A stretch of 64,000 bases of DNA, from the NCBI GenBank assembly GCA_034508935.3, contig CM067455.1:17932174-17996173 (forward strand), read 5' to 3'. Both the position numbers and the translations under genes were made by a program. This document shows, in pieces, positions 11,255 to 22,929 of this stretch; within the stretch, counting starts at the first letter, position 1; each line of letters begins with the position of its first letter. This DNA is from Berghia stephanieae (lineage: Eukaryota > Mollusca > Gastropoda > Nudibranchia > Aeolidiidae). The notes under the pieces are model-generated. The model had not been told where the DNA came from. It saw only the letters and a list, made by a program, of their open reading frames with translations, and did not search any database.

Positions 11255-11461
11255 ATTGAAAATATTGAAAGTAACCACCACCTGGTAGGTATCGACGGTG
11301 TCCAAGTTCTTCTGCCTCATTATACTGTAAGACGTGGAGCCAACATGCTAAAGATGATGGCATCTGTGTTTTTGAGTGGATTTGATGAACAAATTAAAAA
11401 AAGAATCATCCAGATGTTTAATCAAAACAAAAATTCATACAAAGCACATTCGTGTCGATTG
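11255..11461 (+). other. Short coding-like stretch, unrecognised
   Basis: An open frame ending at TAA 11459-11461 translates to protein-like sequence with RRGANMLKMMASVFLSGFDE and IKKRIIQMFNQNKNSYK. Its composition is unlike the junk translations around it. An in-frame stop at 11252 closes it on the left, and a possible splice acceptor (CTGGTAG) sits at about 11282-11288. It could be a lone last exon, a transposon gene remnant or chance. I do not recognise a family. Confidence 0.25.
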
Positions 11462-11510
11462 TAAACACCTGCAAAATTTGGTGATGATTGGTTCAATGGT
11501 TTGTAGTAGT

Positions 11511-12324
11511 AATGATTGGAAAACTCTAGTGTTCTGACCTTTGATAAAGTATGGAAAACACACGAACCTCAATGACAGGAGATGTGAATGAGTGGGTAAC
11601 AATGATTGGAAAACTCTTGTGTTATGACCTTTGATAAAGTATGGAAAACACATGAACCTCAATGACAGGAGATGTGAATGAGTGGGTAACAATGATTGGA
11701 AAACTCTTGTGTTCTGACCTTTGATAAAGTATGGAAAACACACGAACCTCAATGACAGGAGATGTGAATGAGTGGGTAACAATGATTGGAAAACTCTTGT
11801 GTTATGACCTTTGATAAAGTATGGAAAACACATGAACCTCAATGAAAGGAGATGTGAATGAGTGGGTAACATTGTTACTAACAATGATTGGAAAACTCCT
11901 GTGTTATGACCTTTGATAAAGTATGGTAAACACACGAACCTCAATGACAGGAGATGTGAATGAGTGGGTAACAATGATTGGAAAACTCCTGTGTTATGAC
12001 CTTTGATAAAGTATGGAAAACACACGAACCTCAATGACAGGAGATGTGAATGAGTGGGTAACAATGATTGGAAAACTCTTGTGTTATGACCTTTGATAAA
12101 GTATGGAAAACACACGAACCTCAATGACAGGAGATGCGAATGAGTGGGTAATAATGATCGGAAAACTCCTGTGTTATGACCTTTGATAAAGTATGGAAAA
12201 CACACGAACCTCAATGACAGGAGATGTGAATGAGTGGGTAACAATGATTGGAAAACTCTTGTGTTATGACCTTTGATAAAGTGTGGAAAACACACGAACC
12301 TCAATGACAGGAGATGTGAATGAG
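11511..12324. repeat. 90-bp minisatellite, 9 copies
   Basis: Units start at 11511, 11601, 11691, 11781, about 11883, 11973, 12063, 12153 and 12243. Each begins AATGATTGGAAAACTC and carries ACCTTTGATAAAGTATGG. One copy carries a 12-base insertion. Because 90 and 12 are multiples of three, the minus strand stays open for 289 codons with a 30-residue repeat. Nothing suggests that it is translated. Confidence 0.95.
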
Positions 12325-13112
12325 AAGGTACTTGGCTTTAGACATTGACATACATTTTTCAGTGCTGCGACAATAAATCAATAAAGGACTCCTATCAGAC
12401 AACGTGTACTGTTTGTGGAATAAATCAATTAATGTACAGCACAATAGTGATTGTGAAATGATTGAGATGCCTGATATGAATATTTATATGATGTAGCAAT
12501 GACTATCCCGCACAAATATTTGGGCCTCTTTTTCGCTCACGAAGTGCCCAAATTCGCGACAAAATATGGGACGAAGCCGTTTCGTACATGCTATTTTTAA
12601 AAATGAATTACCACTCTGTTTATAATTGAATATAACTGAAAGTTGGCACACAGTTAAAAAAGAGGTCATTTTAGATTAAGCCAAGCGACAAAACTCATAC
12701 GATTACCAGAAGACCGTTAAAAAATAGATTTTTACTCTTTAGAGTACAATATTTCTAAAACTACAAAGAGGAGAGATTTTGTCGCTCATAAGGTTATATA
12801 TGCACATTTCTTCTATTTATATTTCAAATTTCATTAGATTATGATAAGTACTTTTCCCGTATTGTTACAAAACTCAACCCAATTTGCATTTCAATGAGTG
12901 AAAATATGGAGACCGCCATTTTGCTCCACCATCTCGCGACACGAAAATGACGTGAGCGAGGCAAGGCTGCCAGATGGCCAGACTTTAACCTGACCAAATT
13001 CGACTTCAAAAGTGGCTAAATAGAAAATCATATGGCTTTCAATATTAAAACTGGCCCACGTAAAATGAGCTAAATTTTAACAAACAAAAAATTGAATAGA
13101 CTAGGATAAATG

Positions 13113-16100
13113 GGGATGTAGGGCATGAGAGGGAGGAGTAGTACCTCACGGTGAAAGGCAGTCACGCTTCTTAGTGATCCTGAGAAATGGCTTAGTAACT
13201 TATTTGGTCTCCACCTCTTGTGTCTAACTCGTATATGGCTCCAAGTAACTGATTTGCACTCAGTGGCCACACCCCGGGCAACGGTTTTGACTGACCCGCT
13301 AAACTATACGAGGGAACCCAAAGGCTCTGCCGGAGGGTAAGGAGTCGTCTTTCCTTTATGTGCATGTAGACTGTTATGGCGGAGAGTGCAGATGATCCAG
13401 CAACATGGACAATGGACTCGATGGCGTTACAGCAAGGTGTATGGCACACGTGGAGCGCGTCAAAGACGTTAAATGATTGCGGTCGGCCATCATAGAAAGG
13501 ATTGGGGCCCTACTATGTATTAACCAATTGTATTGAAATGAATCATGCCACGTAAAGTTTATAGAAGTTATACAGATACCCCTGAGCCCCCTTCGGGTGA
13601 GATACCTGTTGTAAATATTAACAGGGAAGAGACAATCTCTTCAGGGAGTAGTACAAACGAGGATGACGACGTCACTCTAAAGCCAGCGGGAGGATTGAAG
13701 TCCGATAATGTATGTATGAAATATGCAGGGAAATGTCAACGCATTGGAACATGGAATGTCCGGACATTATATACACTAGGTAAACTGGACAACTTGATTA
13801 AGGAGACGGATGAGATGAAGGTGGACATCCTAGGAGTGTATGAGCACAGATGGACAGAAGATGGTACTGTAAAAAGAGACACTCACATATTTATCTATTC
13901 TGGAGGTAGTGAACATCAACATGGTGTGGGTGTGCTGGTGAAATCTAACATTTTCAAATATATTATAGGTATATATGCTGTAAGTTCCAGAAACATGATG
14001 AAAAAATTGAGAGCCAGACCTTTTGACATGTCAATCATCCAGACATATGCACCCACAAGTGATTATTCGGATGAGGACATTGAAATATACTACGAAGAAT
14101 TACAAAGTATGTTGAAACACGTAAAATCAACGGATGTGTTAATTGTCATGGGTGACCTAAATGCTAAAATTGGGAACGGGAAGGAAAGTGACGTGGTTGG
14201 CCAATATGGACTTGGGGTTAGAAATGAGCGTGGAGACAGACTAGTTCAATTCTGCATTGAAAATGAGCTGATTGTTACCAACACCTTTTTCCAGAAACCA
14301 AAGAGAAAATTATACACATGGAAAAGCCCAGGGGACTGGTGTAGAAATCAAATAGATCACATTATGATCAGGAAAAGGTTTCGCAACAGTGTAAAATCAT
14401 GCCAAACATACCGGGAGCTGATATCAATTCTGACCATAACCCACTTATTGCAAAGCTAACGTTAAAGCTAAAGAAAATTAAAAAACCAAAGATATTAGAA
14501 AAATTGGACATCGATCGTCTAAAATGGTCATCAGAATTGCAGGGAGAATATAATGTCTCTGTTTCGAACAGATATGATGAACTACTTATTGAATCACAAG
14601 AACAATTCTCACAAGCAAATGCAATTGAAGAAATTGATATAAAATGGAACATATTCAAAGACAGCATAAAATTCGAAAATAAGGATATTCCCAAGAAGGA
14701 GAAAAGAACAAGAAAGCAATGGATGACACCAGAAATTTTGGATCTCATGTCAGAACGTAAACAAATAAAGAACAAATCAGAGTATGAAGCGCTGAATAAG
14801 AAAATACAACACAAATGTCGCATAGCAAAAGAAAATTGGCTTAACCACAAATGCAGGATGATCGAAATATTTGGCCTAGATGGAAAAGCAGCCCACGAGG
14901 AAATAAGACAAATTTCGGGCAAAAAACGCACCACTAACAACAATAACTGTATTAAAGACAAGAATGGTAAAATATTATTTGAGAAAGAGGATATAAAGGA
15001 AAGATGGTGTCAATACATTGGCGAGTTATTTGATGATGACAGGCCCCAAATACCTTTGCCAAGCAACACTGACGGTCCTCCAATACTCGCATGTGAGATA
15101 GAAAATGCTTTGAAAAATATGAAAGATGGCAAGGCTGAGGTTGAAGATGGCTTTGTAACAGAAATGCTAAAAATTTTGAAAGAATTCTCAATTGTGAAAC
15201 TAACAGATCTCTTTAATAGTATTTACAATACAGGCTATATTCCTGACGAACTTGCCAAATCGGTTTACATCACGCTACCGAAAAAACCAAAGGCGACAAC
15301 TTGCAGTGATTTCCGCACAATAAGTCTGATGCCCCATGTAACTAAATTAGTATTGAAGATCATCCTAGAAAGAATCAGGTCTACCATCGATAATGAAGTT
15401 GGCGATGTACAGTTTGGCTTTAGAAAAAATAATGGGACAAGAGAAGCAATTTTCTGTTTAAATAATATCACACAAAAATACCTTGATCATCAAAAAGAAA
15501 TCTATGCATGCTTTATCGATTACGCAAAAGCATTTGATAGGGTACAGCATGGAGAATTAATGACATGTCTGGGAAAGGCAGGCATTGATGGCAAAAATAT
15601 ACGGCTAATCACAAATCTATATTGGCATCAAAAAGCAGCCGTCAGGATTCAGGGCGATCTGTCACCTTTCACGCCAATTAAAAGAGGAGTTCGTCAAGGT
15701 TGTATCCTCTCTCCATATCTATTTAACCCGTACACAGAGTTTATCTTCCGTAAAACCGAGCACATTCCAGGTATTGTTATTGGAGGTAGGAGGATAAATA
15801 ATCTGAGATATGCAGATGATACAGTATTGTTGGCATCGAACGAGACAAATCTACAGATCCTTGCAAATCAAGTAAACCTGAACTGTACAGCAAAGGGTCT
15901 AGAGATGAATGTTCAAAAGACGAAGGTAATGGTCATGTCAAATAAGCCTGAAAAAAATCGCAAAAGTCCAAATTAATAATCAAAACATCGAACAAGTAGA
16001 TTCTTTTAAATATCTTGGACAGACAATGACCAACAACGGAAAGAATGAGCTGGAAGTGAAAAACGGGATTGCTATAGCTAAGTCGAGGTTCAGCCAACTG

Positions 16101-16590
16101 AATAACATTTTAACTTCGCAACAATCGAAGATGAAAACGAGAATAAGAATACTCAAATGTTATGTCCACTCAGCACTTCTCTACGGCTCAGAAACATGGA
16201 CCTTGAACAAACAAATAGAGAAAAGAATTGAGGCCTTTGAAATGTGGACTTTCAGTCGCCTTGGAAAAATCAGTTGGAAAGAAAAGAAAACAAATCAAGA
16301 AGTCTGTGACATCCTTGATATCAGACCGACCCTAATGAAAGTAATAAAAACAAGAAAACTAAAGTATTTTGGACACCTAAGATGCCATCAAACTGTCAAC
16401 AAGGACATTCTTGAGGGTAGAGTTGAGGGGAAAAGAGGAAGAGGCAGGCCAGCAAGAACTTGGATAGATGATGTGAGGACATGGACAGGATTGTCGGCAG
16501 CCGAATGCAGTCAGCAAGCCGTCAACAGGGAAGATTGGCGTGTCATTTCAAGTCGACCTCAACCCATGAGATGACACTGGAAGAGGAAGA
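13113..16590 (+). mobile_element. Nearly complete LINE (EN + RT), 3.48 kb
   Basis: The insertion lies exactly in TIR element R1. The 10-base target AGGATAAATG stands at 13103-13112 and again at 16591-16600, and is single in the empty copy near 6553. The element has a ~430-bp 5' leader, one long EN-RT coding region and almost no 3' UTR, ending in a short GAAGAGGAAGA tail. The full 5' part, the clean duplication and only two frame breaks mark it as recent. Its protein type is often mis-annotated as 'craniofacial development protein 2'; the clade (RTE-like or another APE-type group) is not settled. Confidence 0.92.
13545..16574 (+). CDS. LINE endonuclease-reverse transcriptase ORF
   Basis: The APE-type endonuclease comes first: IGTWNVRTLYTLGKLDNL, ILGVYEHRWTEDG, IIQTYAPTSD, VLIVMGDLNAKIG and NQIDHIMI near its end. 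The frame slips by one base near 14408 (a C seems missing in ATACCGGG) and resumes as PGADINSDHNPLIAKL. The RT follows, with FIDYAKAFDRVQHGEL, RGVRQGCILSPYLFN and the catalytic box NLRYADDTVLLAS. A second slip in an A run near 15950 leads to EQVDSFKYLGQTMTNNG and the C-terminal ALLYGSETWTLNKQ, FEMWTFSRLGKISW and KRGRGRPARTWIDD. The stop is TGA 16572-16574. Both slips are single-base and could be read or consensus errors. Confidence 0.88.
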
Positions 16591-16779
16591 AGGATAAATG
16601 TCACTGAGACAAACATAGATGAATAAAATGTAAAAAAAAAGAAACAAAATTATATATTTGGCCACACACGTGGCCATCTGGCAACCTTGTTCGCGACGAC
16701 GGATGACACAAATCCTCGCGCGCTTTTTTAAAATTACGGTATTGTTTCATTGTTATGTCATAGGGAGAGGAGATTAACA

Positions 16780-16844
<65 letters not shown>
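16780..16844. repeat. (TC)n microsatellite
   Basis: About 64 bases of pure TC inside R1 copy 2. Copy 1 has only about 14 bases at the same place (6751-6764), so the expansion came after the two copies separated. Confidence 0.97.
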
Positions 16845-16848
<4 letters not shown>

Positions 16849-17430
16849 AAATACTAGAACTAACATAAGCCATGGTCTCACGGGACTGATTGATAATAAT
16901 TCAGCAGGCATTTTTCGTGTCATTTGTATGGGTTGTAGACACAAGATTACACTTCGGAAAAGTTCCAAATGATCAATATTATGTATATTTTAAAACAAAT
17001 TTATAGTTGACCCTAGCCATACAGCTCTAAAATTATACAAGTTAGAATTCTGATGTCTTCATCATATTTTCTGATAATTTTGCCATAAAATTGCCAAGTT
17101 TCAATATCTAATTCCACGTATTAAGCGAGATACAGACACAAACCAGAATAAAACGCAGAAAAAGCGTCCCATATTTCCCGTATTTTTTTTCTTTTTGTGA
17201 GTCATCCAAATAAACATGACATCTTTGAAACTGCATAACTTTGTTATATATTAATGGATTTTCAAAATTTAAAAAGATCTTTACGCAGTGGAGAAAGGGC
17301 TTTGATTTAAGAGTAGTATTTCCTACAAAAATAGAAAACAAAACTTTTGAAGGTCATTGCTATAACTATATGATGTCTATCTATATTTGTCATGATGTGG
17401 ATCAATTCGTCTAAATGCCCGTTACACCTA

Positions 17431-17952
17431 AATGCCTGGGTGGGGTTCCTGACCTCCCATAGTGGGCAGGGGGGTACATGCTGTGTCTTCTATCCCCCTA
17501 TGTCTGTTTTCCAACATGCTTTCTGTCTTTGTCTTGGAACGAGATCACTTGGTTTTGTCCTGGCCCTGGCTGGGAGGGAAAAACTAAAATGTTAGTAAGT
17601 TTTGGGAGATGATATTTTTTCCCTTGTAAATCATCTCTCTGTTATGCACGTATTATGTTTTGTTTATGTATTGTATATGATTTGTAATTGTGTATTCCTC
17701 TTAGTGGGGACCTTTGCTTGTGTCTGGATGAGACTTTTAGGTGATCTCAAACTAAGTGCACTGATAGTGTGCTCTTGGAATCTACATCTGTGTTCCCTAT
17801 TTGAACCTATTCCCCTTTGTCTGCCTTCTTCTTGGATGCCTTAATTGTAATTCTAGAACTTTTTACTATCCCAATTTCTTCCTTTTTACTGGCGCTGATA
17901 TGATCTTAATGTGTTGCAAGCGCCATAAAACCCTTAAAAAAAAAACAACCAC
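17431..17952 (+). repeat. SINE-A, near full-length
   Basis: From the head GGGTGGGGTTCCTGACC through TGTGTCTTCTATCCCCCTAT and TGGATGAGACTTTTAGGTGA to the tail GCGCCATAAAACCCTTAAAA. One of the best copies for defining the family. Confidence 0.85.
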
Positions 17953-18085
17953 CTAAATGCCTGTTATTTCTGCTTCCAACCACCAGTCATTTAGGCGATT
18001 ACCACTGTGTTTCTATTTGATCACATGTTATATTACTATGCAATCAATTATTATATTTATATGTGATTTTGTGTTACATGTGATC

Positions 18086-19024
18086 ACATGTTATATTTCT
18101 ATATCAACACATGTTATATTTATATGTATCCACATGTTATATTTCTATGTGTCCACATGTTATATTTCTATGTATCCACACGTTATATTTCTATGTGTCC
18201 ACATGTCATATTTCTATGTGTCCACATGTTATATTTCTATGTGTCCACATGTTATATTTCTATGTATCCACATGTTATATTTCTATGTGTCCACATGTCA
18301 TATTTCTATGTGTTCACATGTTATATTTCTATGTATCCACATGTTATATTTCTATGTGTCCACATGTTATATTTCTATGTGTCCACATGTTATATTTCTA
18401 TGTATCCACATGTTATATTTCTATGTGTCCACATGTTATATTTCTATGTATCCACATGTTATATTTCTATGTGTCCACATGTTATCTTTCTATGTGTCCA
18501 CATGTTATATTTCTATGTATCCACACGTTATATTTCTATGTGTCCACATGTTATATTTCTATGTGTCCACATGTTATATTTCTATGTTTCCACATGTTAT
18601 ATTTCTATGTGTCCACATGTTATATTTCTATGTATCCACATGTTATATTTCTATTTGTCCACATGTTATATTTCTATGTGTCCACATGTTATATTTCTAT
18701 GTGTCCACATGTTATATCTCTATGTGTCCACATGTTATATTTCTATGTGTCCACATGTTATATTTCTATGTGTCCACATGTTATATTTCTATGTGTCCAC
18801 ATGTTATATTTCTATGTGTCCACATGTTATATTTCTATGTGTTTACATGTTATATTTCTATGTGTCCACATGTTATATTTCTATGTGTCCACATGTTATA
18901 TTTCTATGTGTCCACATGTTATATTTCTATGTGTCCACATGTTATATTTCTATGTGTCCACATGTTATATTTCTATGTGTCCACATGTTATATTTCTATG
19001 TGTCCACATGTTATCTTTCTATGT
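18086..19024. repeat. 23-bp minisatellite, ~41 copies
   Basis: The unit carries ATGTTATATTTCTATGTGTC plus CAC. Since 23 is not a multiple of three and the unit has no stop in any forward frame, all three plus frames stay open for more than 340 codons. These frames are by-products of the array. Variants include CATGTCAT, TATCTTTC and GTATCCAC. Confidence 0.97.
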
Positions 19025-19360
19025 ATCTAGAGTATCTGGGAAAGGGGAGGGGGATTGGAGTATCTGGGGTAGGAGGAGGGGTGTTAAGATTATCTGGGGG
19101 AGGGGGGATGCAGTTTTGGAACTGTTCATATTAGCATAATTTGGATTACTTGTAAAACTTATTTTGATTTGTAATGATATATTGTGACATCTTCTTTCTA
19201 TGATAATTAATTCACACAAGATTCTATTTGGTGAAGACCTGAAACTGTGTTTGTGGATTTTGGTCTTTGTCCAAGCTGTTATTGTTATATTCTTTTTTGT
19301 TGATGGCTTTGGACAGGCTGTCACTGAATGATAAAGACATGATAAACTATTTACTAAGTA

Positions 19361-19526
19361 CAGTAGTCGCTGGATTCTAGCACGCTGAATTCCAGCACAC
19401 TCTGCCGCACAACACGCTGGTACTGGGTGACTAAATGTATTTCTTACCTCCCATGATTTCGGCATGCTCAGATTCTTGTAAGCTTTTTGGCTTTTCCAAC
19501 ATTGTGCTAGAATACATCCAGCACTG
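19361..19526. mobile_element. 166-bp MITE with pogo-like ends
   Basis: The left end is CAGTAGTCGCTGGATTCTAG; the right end read inward is CAGTGCTGGATGTATTCTAG. TA flanks both sides (19359-19360 and 19527-19528). Size, TIRs and the TA duplication fit a Tc1-mariner/pogo-type MITE. A minisatellite begins at its right flank. Confidence 0.7.
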
Positions 19527-19798
19527 TATAGTCCATGTGTGTTATAGTCAATGTGTGTTATGGTCAATGTGTGTTATAGTCAATGTGTGTAATAGTCAAT
19601 TGGTGTTATAGTCAATGTGTGTTATAGTCCATGTGTGTTATAGTCAATGTGTGTAATAGTCAATGTGTGTTATAGTCAATGTGTGTTATAGTCAATGTGT
19701 GTAATAGTCAATTGGTGTTATAGTCAATGTGTGTAATAGTCAATTGGTGTTATAGTCAATGTGTGTAATAGTCAATGTGTGTTATAGTCAATGTGTGT
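19527..19798. repeat. 16-bp minisatellite
   Basis: Units of TATAGTCAATGTGTGT with variants (TCCATG, GTAATAG, ATTGGTG), about 17 copies. It starts at the TA target duplication of the preceding MITE. Confidence 0.93.
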
Positions 19799-19844
19799 GG
19801 AGTGTTCGACTTTCCCATTGATGGGCGGATTTATCACGAGTACC

Positions 19845-20130
19845 TAATGTGTTTTCTATCTCTCCATATCTCTTATCCACCTTGCTTTCTGTTTTTGTCT
19901 TGAAATGAGATAACTTAGTTTTGTCCTGTCCTAGGCTGCAGTCGATGGCTGAGACAGAAATAGTTAAATGTATTGGAGGCACTTACTGTGTCTTCTACCT
20001 CCGTATAACTGTTTTCCAACTTGCTGTCTGTCTATGTCCTGGCCCTGGCCGGAATCCTTTTGCGGGGAGGGAATGCATGGCTCCAGTTTTGGGAGATGAT
20101 CTTTTTTTCCTTGTAAATTCTCTCTTATGT
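19845..20130 (+). repeat. SINE-A, rearranged partial copy
   Basis: Two head-side blocks stand in tandem (TCTTGAAATGAGATAACTTA, then TGTGTCTTCTACCTCCGTAT), followed by TTTTGGGAGATGATC. The middle and tail are missing. Confidence 0.6.
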
Positions 20131-20282
20131 ACGAAATTTTTATCATCATGTCAAATTCATGTGCCATGTCAAGTTTTTATTGTTTTACACGATACTTAAT
20201 TCTGTGCCATGCAGGCCTTTTCCGCTTGTCTTATTTTATTGTTAATGTTATTGTTTTGTTTTTATTTGTACCTGTTGGATTA

Positions 20283-20860
20283 CAATATCTGGTTGGGGTT
20301 CCTGTCCTCCCATAGTGGGCAGGGGGGTACATACTGTGTCTTCTATCCCCCTATATCTGACTGGGGTTCCTGACCTCCCATAGTAGGCAGGGGGGTACAT
20401 ACTGTGTCTTCTATCCCCTTATATCTGTTTTCGAACATGCTTTCTGTCTTTGTCTTGGAATGAGATTACTTGGTTTTGTCCTGGTCCTGGCCAGATGCCC
20501 TGGCTGAAAGGGAAACAGTCGAATGTATAGTTAGTTTTGGGAGATATTTTTTTCATTGTAAATCATCTCTCTGTTATGCACTGTATTGTGCTTTCTTTAT
20601 ATAATATATGATTTGTAAAACATTTGAGTGTGTTCCTCTTAGCGGAGACCTGTGCTTGTCTGGATGAGACTTTTAGTGATCTCAAACTAAGCACTTTGAT
20701 AAAGTGCTTTTGGAATCTACACCTGTTTCTTATTTGAACCAATTCCCCTTTGTCTTCCCTTTTCTAGAACGTTTTACTATCCCATTTTCTTCCTTTTTAC
20801 TGGCGCTGATATGACCTTAATGTGTTGCAAGCGCCGTAAAACCCTTAAAAACATAAAAAC
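20283..20860 (+). repeat. SINE-A with a doubled head
   Basis: The head block GGGGTTCCTGTCCTCCCATA occurs twice, about 70 bases apart, then the body runs on to the tail GCGCCGTAAAACCCTTAAAA. The duplicated head shows local tandem duplication inside one copy. Confidence 0.85.
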
Positions 20861-20865
20861 AAAAC

Positions 20866-21297
20866 ATTGTGGGCAGGGAGGCACTAACTGTGTCTTCTAT
20901 CCGCTGATATCTGTTTTCCAACTTGCATTCTGTCTTTACTTTGTCTTGAAATGTGATGACTTGGTTTTGTCCTGGCTCTGGTCAATCCCCTGGCTGGGAC
21001 TGGGAAGGAAACAGTCAAATCTATAAGTAGGTCGATATTTGTCAATCATCTCTCTATTATGCCTTGTATTCATTTTTTTTTTATTTTACATAAGATTTGT
21101 AAACATTTGCGTGTATTCTTCTTATTGAGGACATGTGCTCGAGTCGAGATGAGACATTTAGGTGATCTCAAATTAAGCACATTGACAGTATCCTCCTGGA
21201 ATCTACATCTGTTTCCTTTTTGAACAAATTCCCCTTTGTCTTCCTTTTTCTTGGGTGATTTAATTGTAATTCTAGAACGTTTTATTATCCCATTCTC
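20866..21297 (+). repeat. SINE-A, tail replaced by a C run
   Basis: It starts at GTGGGCAGGGAGGCACTAAC and keeps the middle block (GATGAGACATTTAGGTGATC), but breaks at TTATTATCCCATTCT, where a 19-base C run (21297-21315) replaces the usual tail. Confidence 0.75.
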
Positions 21298-21315
21298 CCC
21301 CCCCCCCCCCCCCCC

Positions 21316-22035
21316 TGTTCATCCAGCGGTGACGATTGGGTTGTTGGGCCTGGTAGTTCTGGTAGAAAGTAAGTGGCGATAGACAAGGGTTCGATTACCT
21401 ACTCCAATCCTTGTCATTTTGACGTCAGCGGGAATTTTAAAATTGAAATATTTCTTTTGCAACTGCCGGCATTTGCTTCATAATTGAGTCGGGAACACAT
21501 TTCTAGCACTGTTAAAAAGTTATATTTTCCTTCTTTCTAAAAATATCAAATATGTTTGACCAGTTTTGATAGAAATAAAAGTTAAATTGATTCACTCTAG
21601 ACATCTTTCATCGGAAATGACAATGTTTTGATGATACCAATTTGGCACTTTCGATGGAGACTGAACTGAACAACGCCAAGGATTCGATTTATTCACAATG
21701 ACAGAATAACGACCAAAGAAAGGTCTTTCTTTTGTTTTAGCTAAAAATTCTGTTTGCAGGAGAAAAGTTCTCTTTTGTTTTGTGTCAGAATTTGAGTGAT
21801 ATCCGTTGTTTGGTATAATTCATGTTGTTGACAACCCGATGTCCCAAAGGCGAAATCCTCCATAAAAGGAACACGGTTTTTGAAAGTTGTGTCATGAAAG
21901 GCGGCTGGTTTCATAGAAAGTCCAACATTTCGAGTTTAACAAAATAAAAATGCCACAAAGTTATATTTGATTTCATGATTTATTATTTGTTAGATTTGAT
22001 AGCAAACTTCAATGTGACTGTTTTTTGATGTCTGT
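21316..22035. other. Spacer with a tRNA-like remnant
   Basis: At 21325-21412 there is a loose tRNA-like piece (GGTGACGATTGGGTTG, later GGGTTCGATTACC as box B). The rest, 21413-22035, has no gene or repeat that I recognise. Confidence 0.35.
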
Positions 22036-22046
22036 AATTTATTGCG

Positions 22047-22514
22047 ATTCCGAGATTCCGAGTCTTGAAGTGCTACGTGTGGCCAATCTTGTTATACGGA
22101 TGCGAAAGCTGGACTACAAATGCAGAAACACAAAAGAACATTGAGGCTTTTGAAATGTGGTGCTTGAGAAGGATGCAGAGAATATCGTATACTGCACACA
22201 AAACGAACGAAGAAGTGCTAAAACAAACATACCAACAAAGGAAACTAATGCCCTTAATAGTGGATCGACAGCTATCCTTTTTCGGACACATAGTAAGGAA
22301 AGATAAGAATGAATACCTGGCAAGTTGTGGAAAAATACCTGGTAAACGCGCCCGGGGGAGACAAAGAAAAACACTCATAGACCAACTGAAGGGCTTCACC
22401 AACCTAACAATCCAAGAGCTGTTTGAAAAAGCAAGAGACAGGGAGGAATGGAGAGAGATAATTCATGCAGTATCCGAAGCCTGGACCAGGCATGGAACCA
22501 AGAAGAAGAAGAAG
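22047..22514 (+). mobile_element. 5'-truncated LINE, C-terminal end
   Basis: A 468-bp insertion flanked by the 11-base duplication AATTTATTGCG (22036-22046 and 22515-22525). It encodes the end of an RT protein related to the LINE at 13113: LKCYVWPILLYGCESWT, FEMWCLRRMQRISYTAHK, RQLSFFGHIVRKDK, GKRARGRQRKTLIDQLKG. It ends in an (AAG)n tail. The intact duplication and open frame suggest a recent, classically 5'-truncated insertion. Confidence 0.9.
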
Positions 22515-22525
22515 AATTTATTGCG

Positions 22526-22929
22526 TTCTTTCATTTTTTAATTTTCTGTGAATTCTAAATATTCCTTGTTTATCCTCACATTTTTCCACAATCAAATTTG
22601 AATCAGTGATTGTATTTTGGTGAATTAATTTTATTTTATCCAAGTGTTTGTTTTTTTTTGGGTTTTTTTAATGGCTTTATTTGATTGTTATTTATGCATG
22701 TGTGCCTTTATTGGAAATTTTAACGAATTTTTTTTTTAATTGGTTACTTTTGCAATTTTTACGTCATGTTAATTTGAATCTTTAACATTTTTGATGCAAT
22801 AATTTCTAACTTTTAATACAGTCGCAGTATTGAAAAAATGGAGTTATCTGTCAGTGTTGAGTAGTGTACGTTTGAAATGTAACAAATTAAACAATGTTTA
22901 AAGTTGCATAACTTTTAAACTGTTTGCCC
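22526..22929. other. Unassigned AT-rich spacer
   Basis: T-rich sequence with several T runs, no gene and no tandem array. Nothing recognisable between the LINE tail and the next LINE relic. Confidence 0.5.

Larger units (their letters stand above)
12494..17362. mobile_element. TIR element R1, copy 2, split by a LINE
   Basis: It begins TAGCAATGACTATCCCGC and ends GGTCATTGCTA, like copy 1 at 5945. The two halves (12494-13112 and 16591-17362) align with copy 1 without a gap once the LINE at 13113-16590 is removed. TATATGATG lies just left of it and again five bases beyond its right end, so its own target duplication is unclear. The (TC)n tract inside it (16780-16844) is far longer than in copy 1. 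Confidence 0.75.

Noticed and set aside
18086-19134. Three overlapping plus-strand open frames of over 340 codons with Cys/Tyr/His-rich repeats
   Set aside because: They come from a 23-bp tandem repeat with no stop in any forward frame. The same peptide appears in all three frames, so there is no coding selection.
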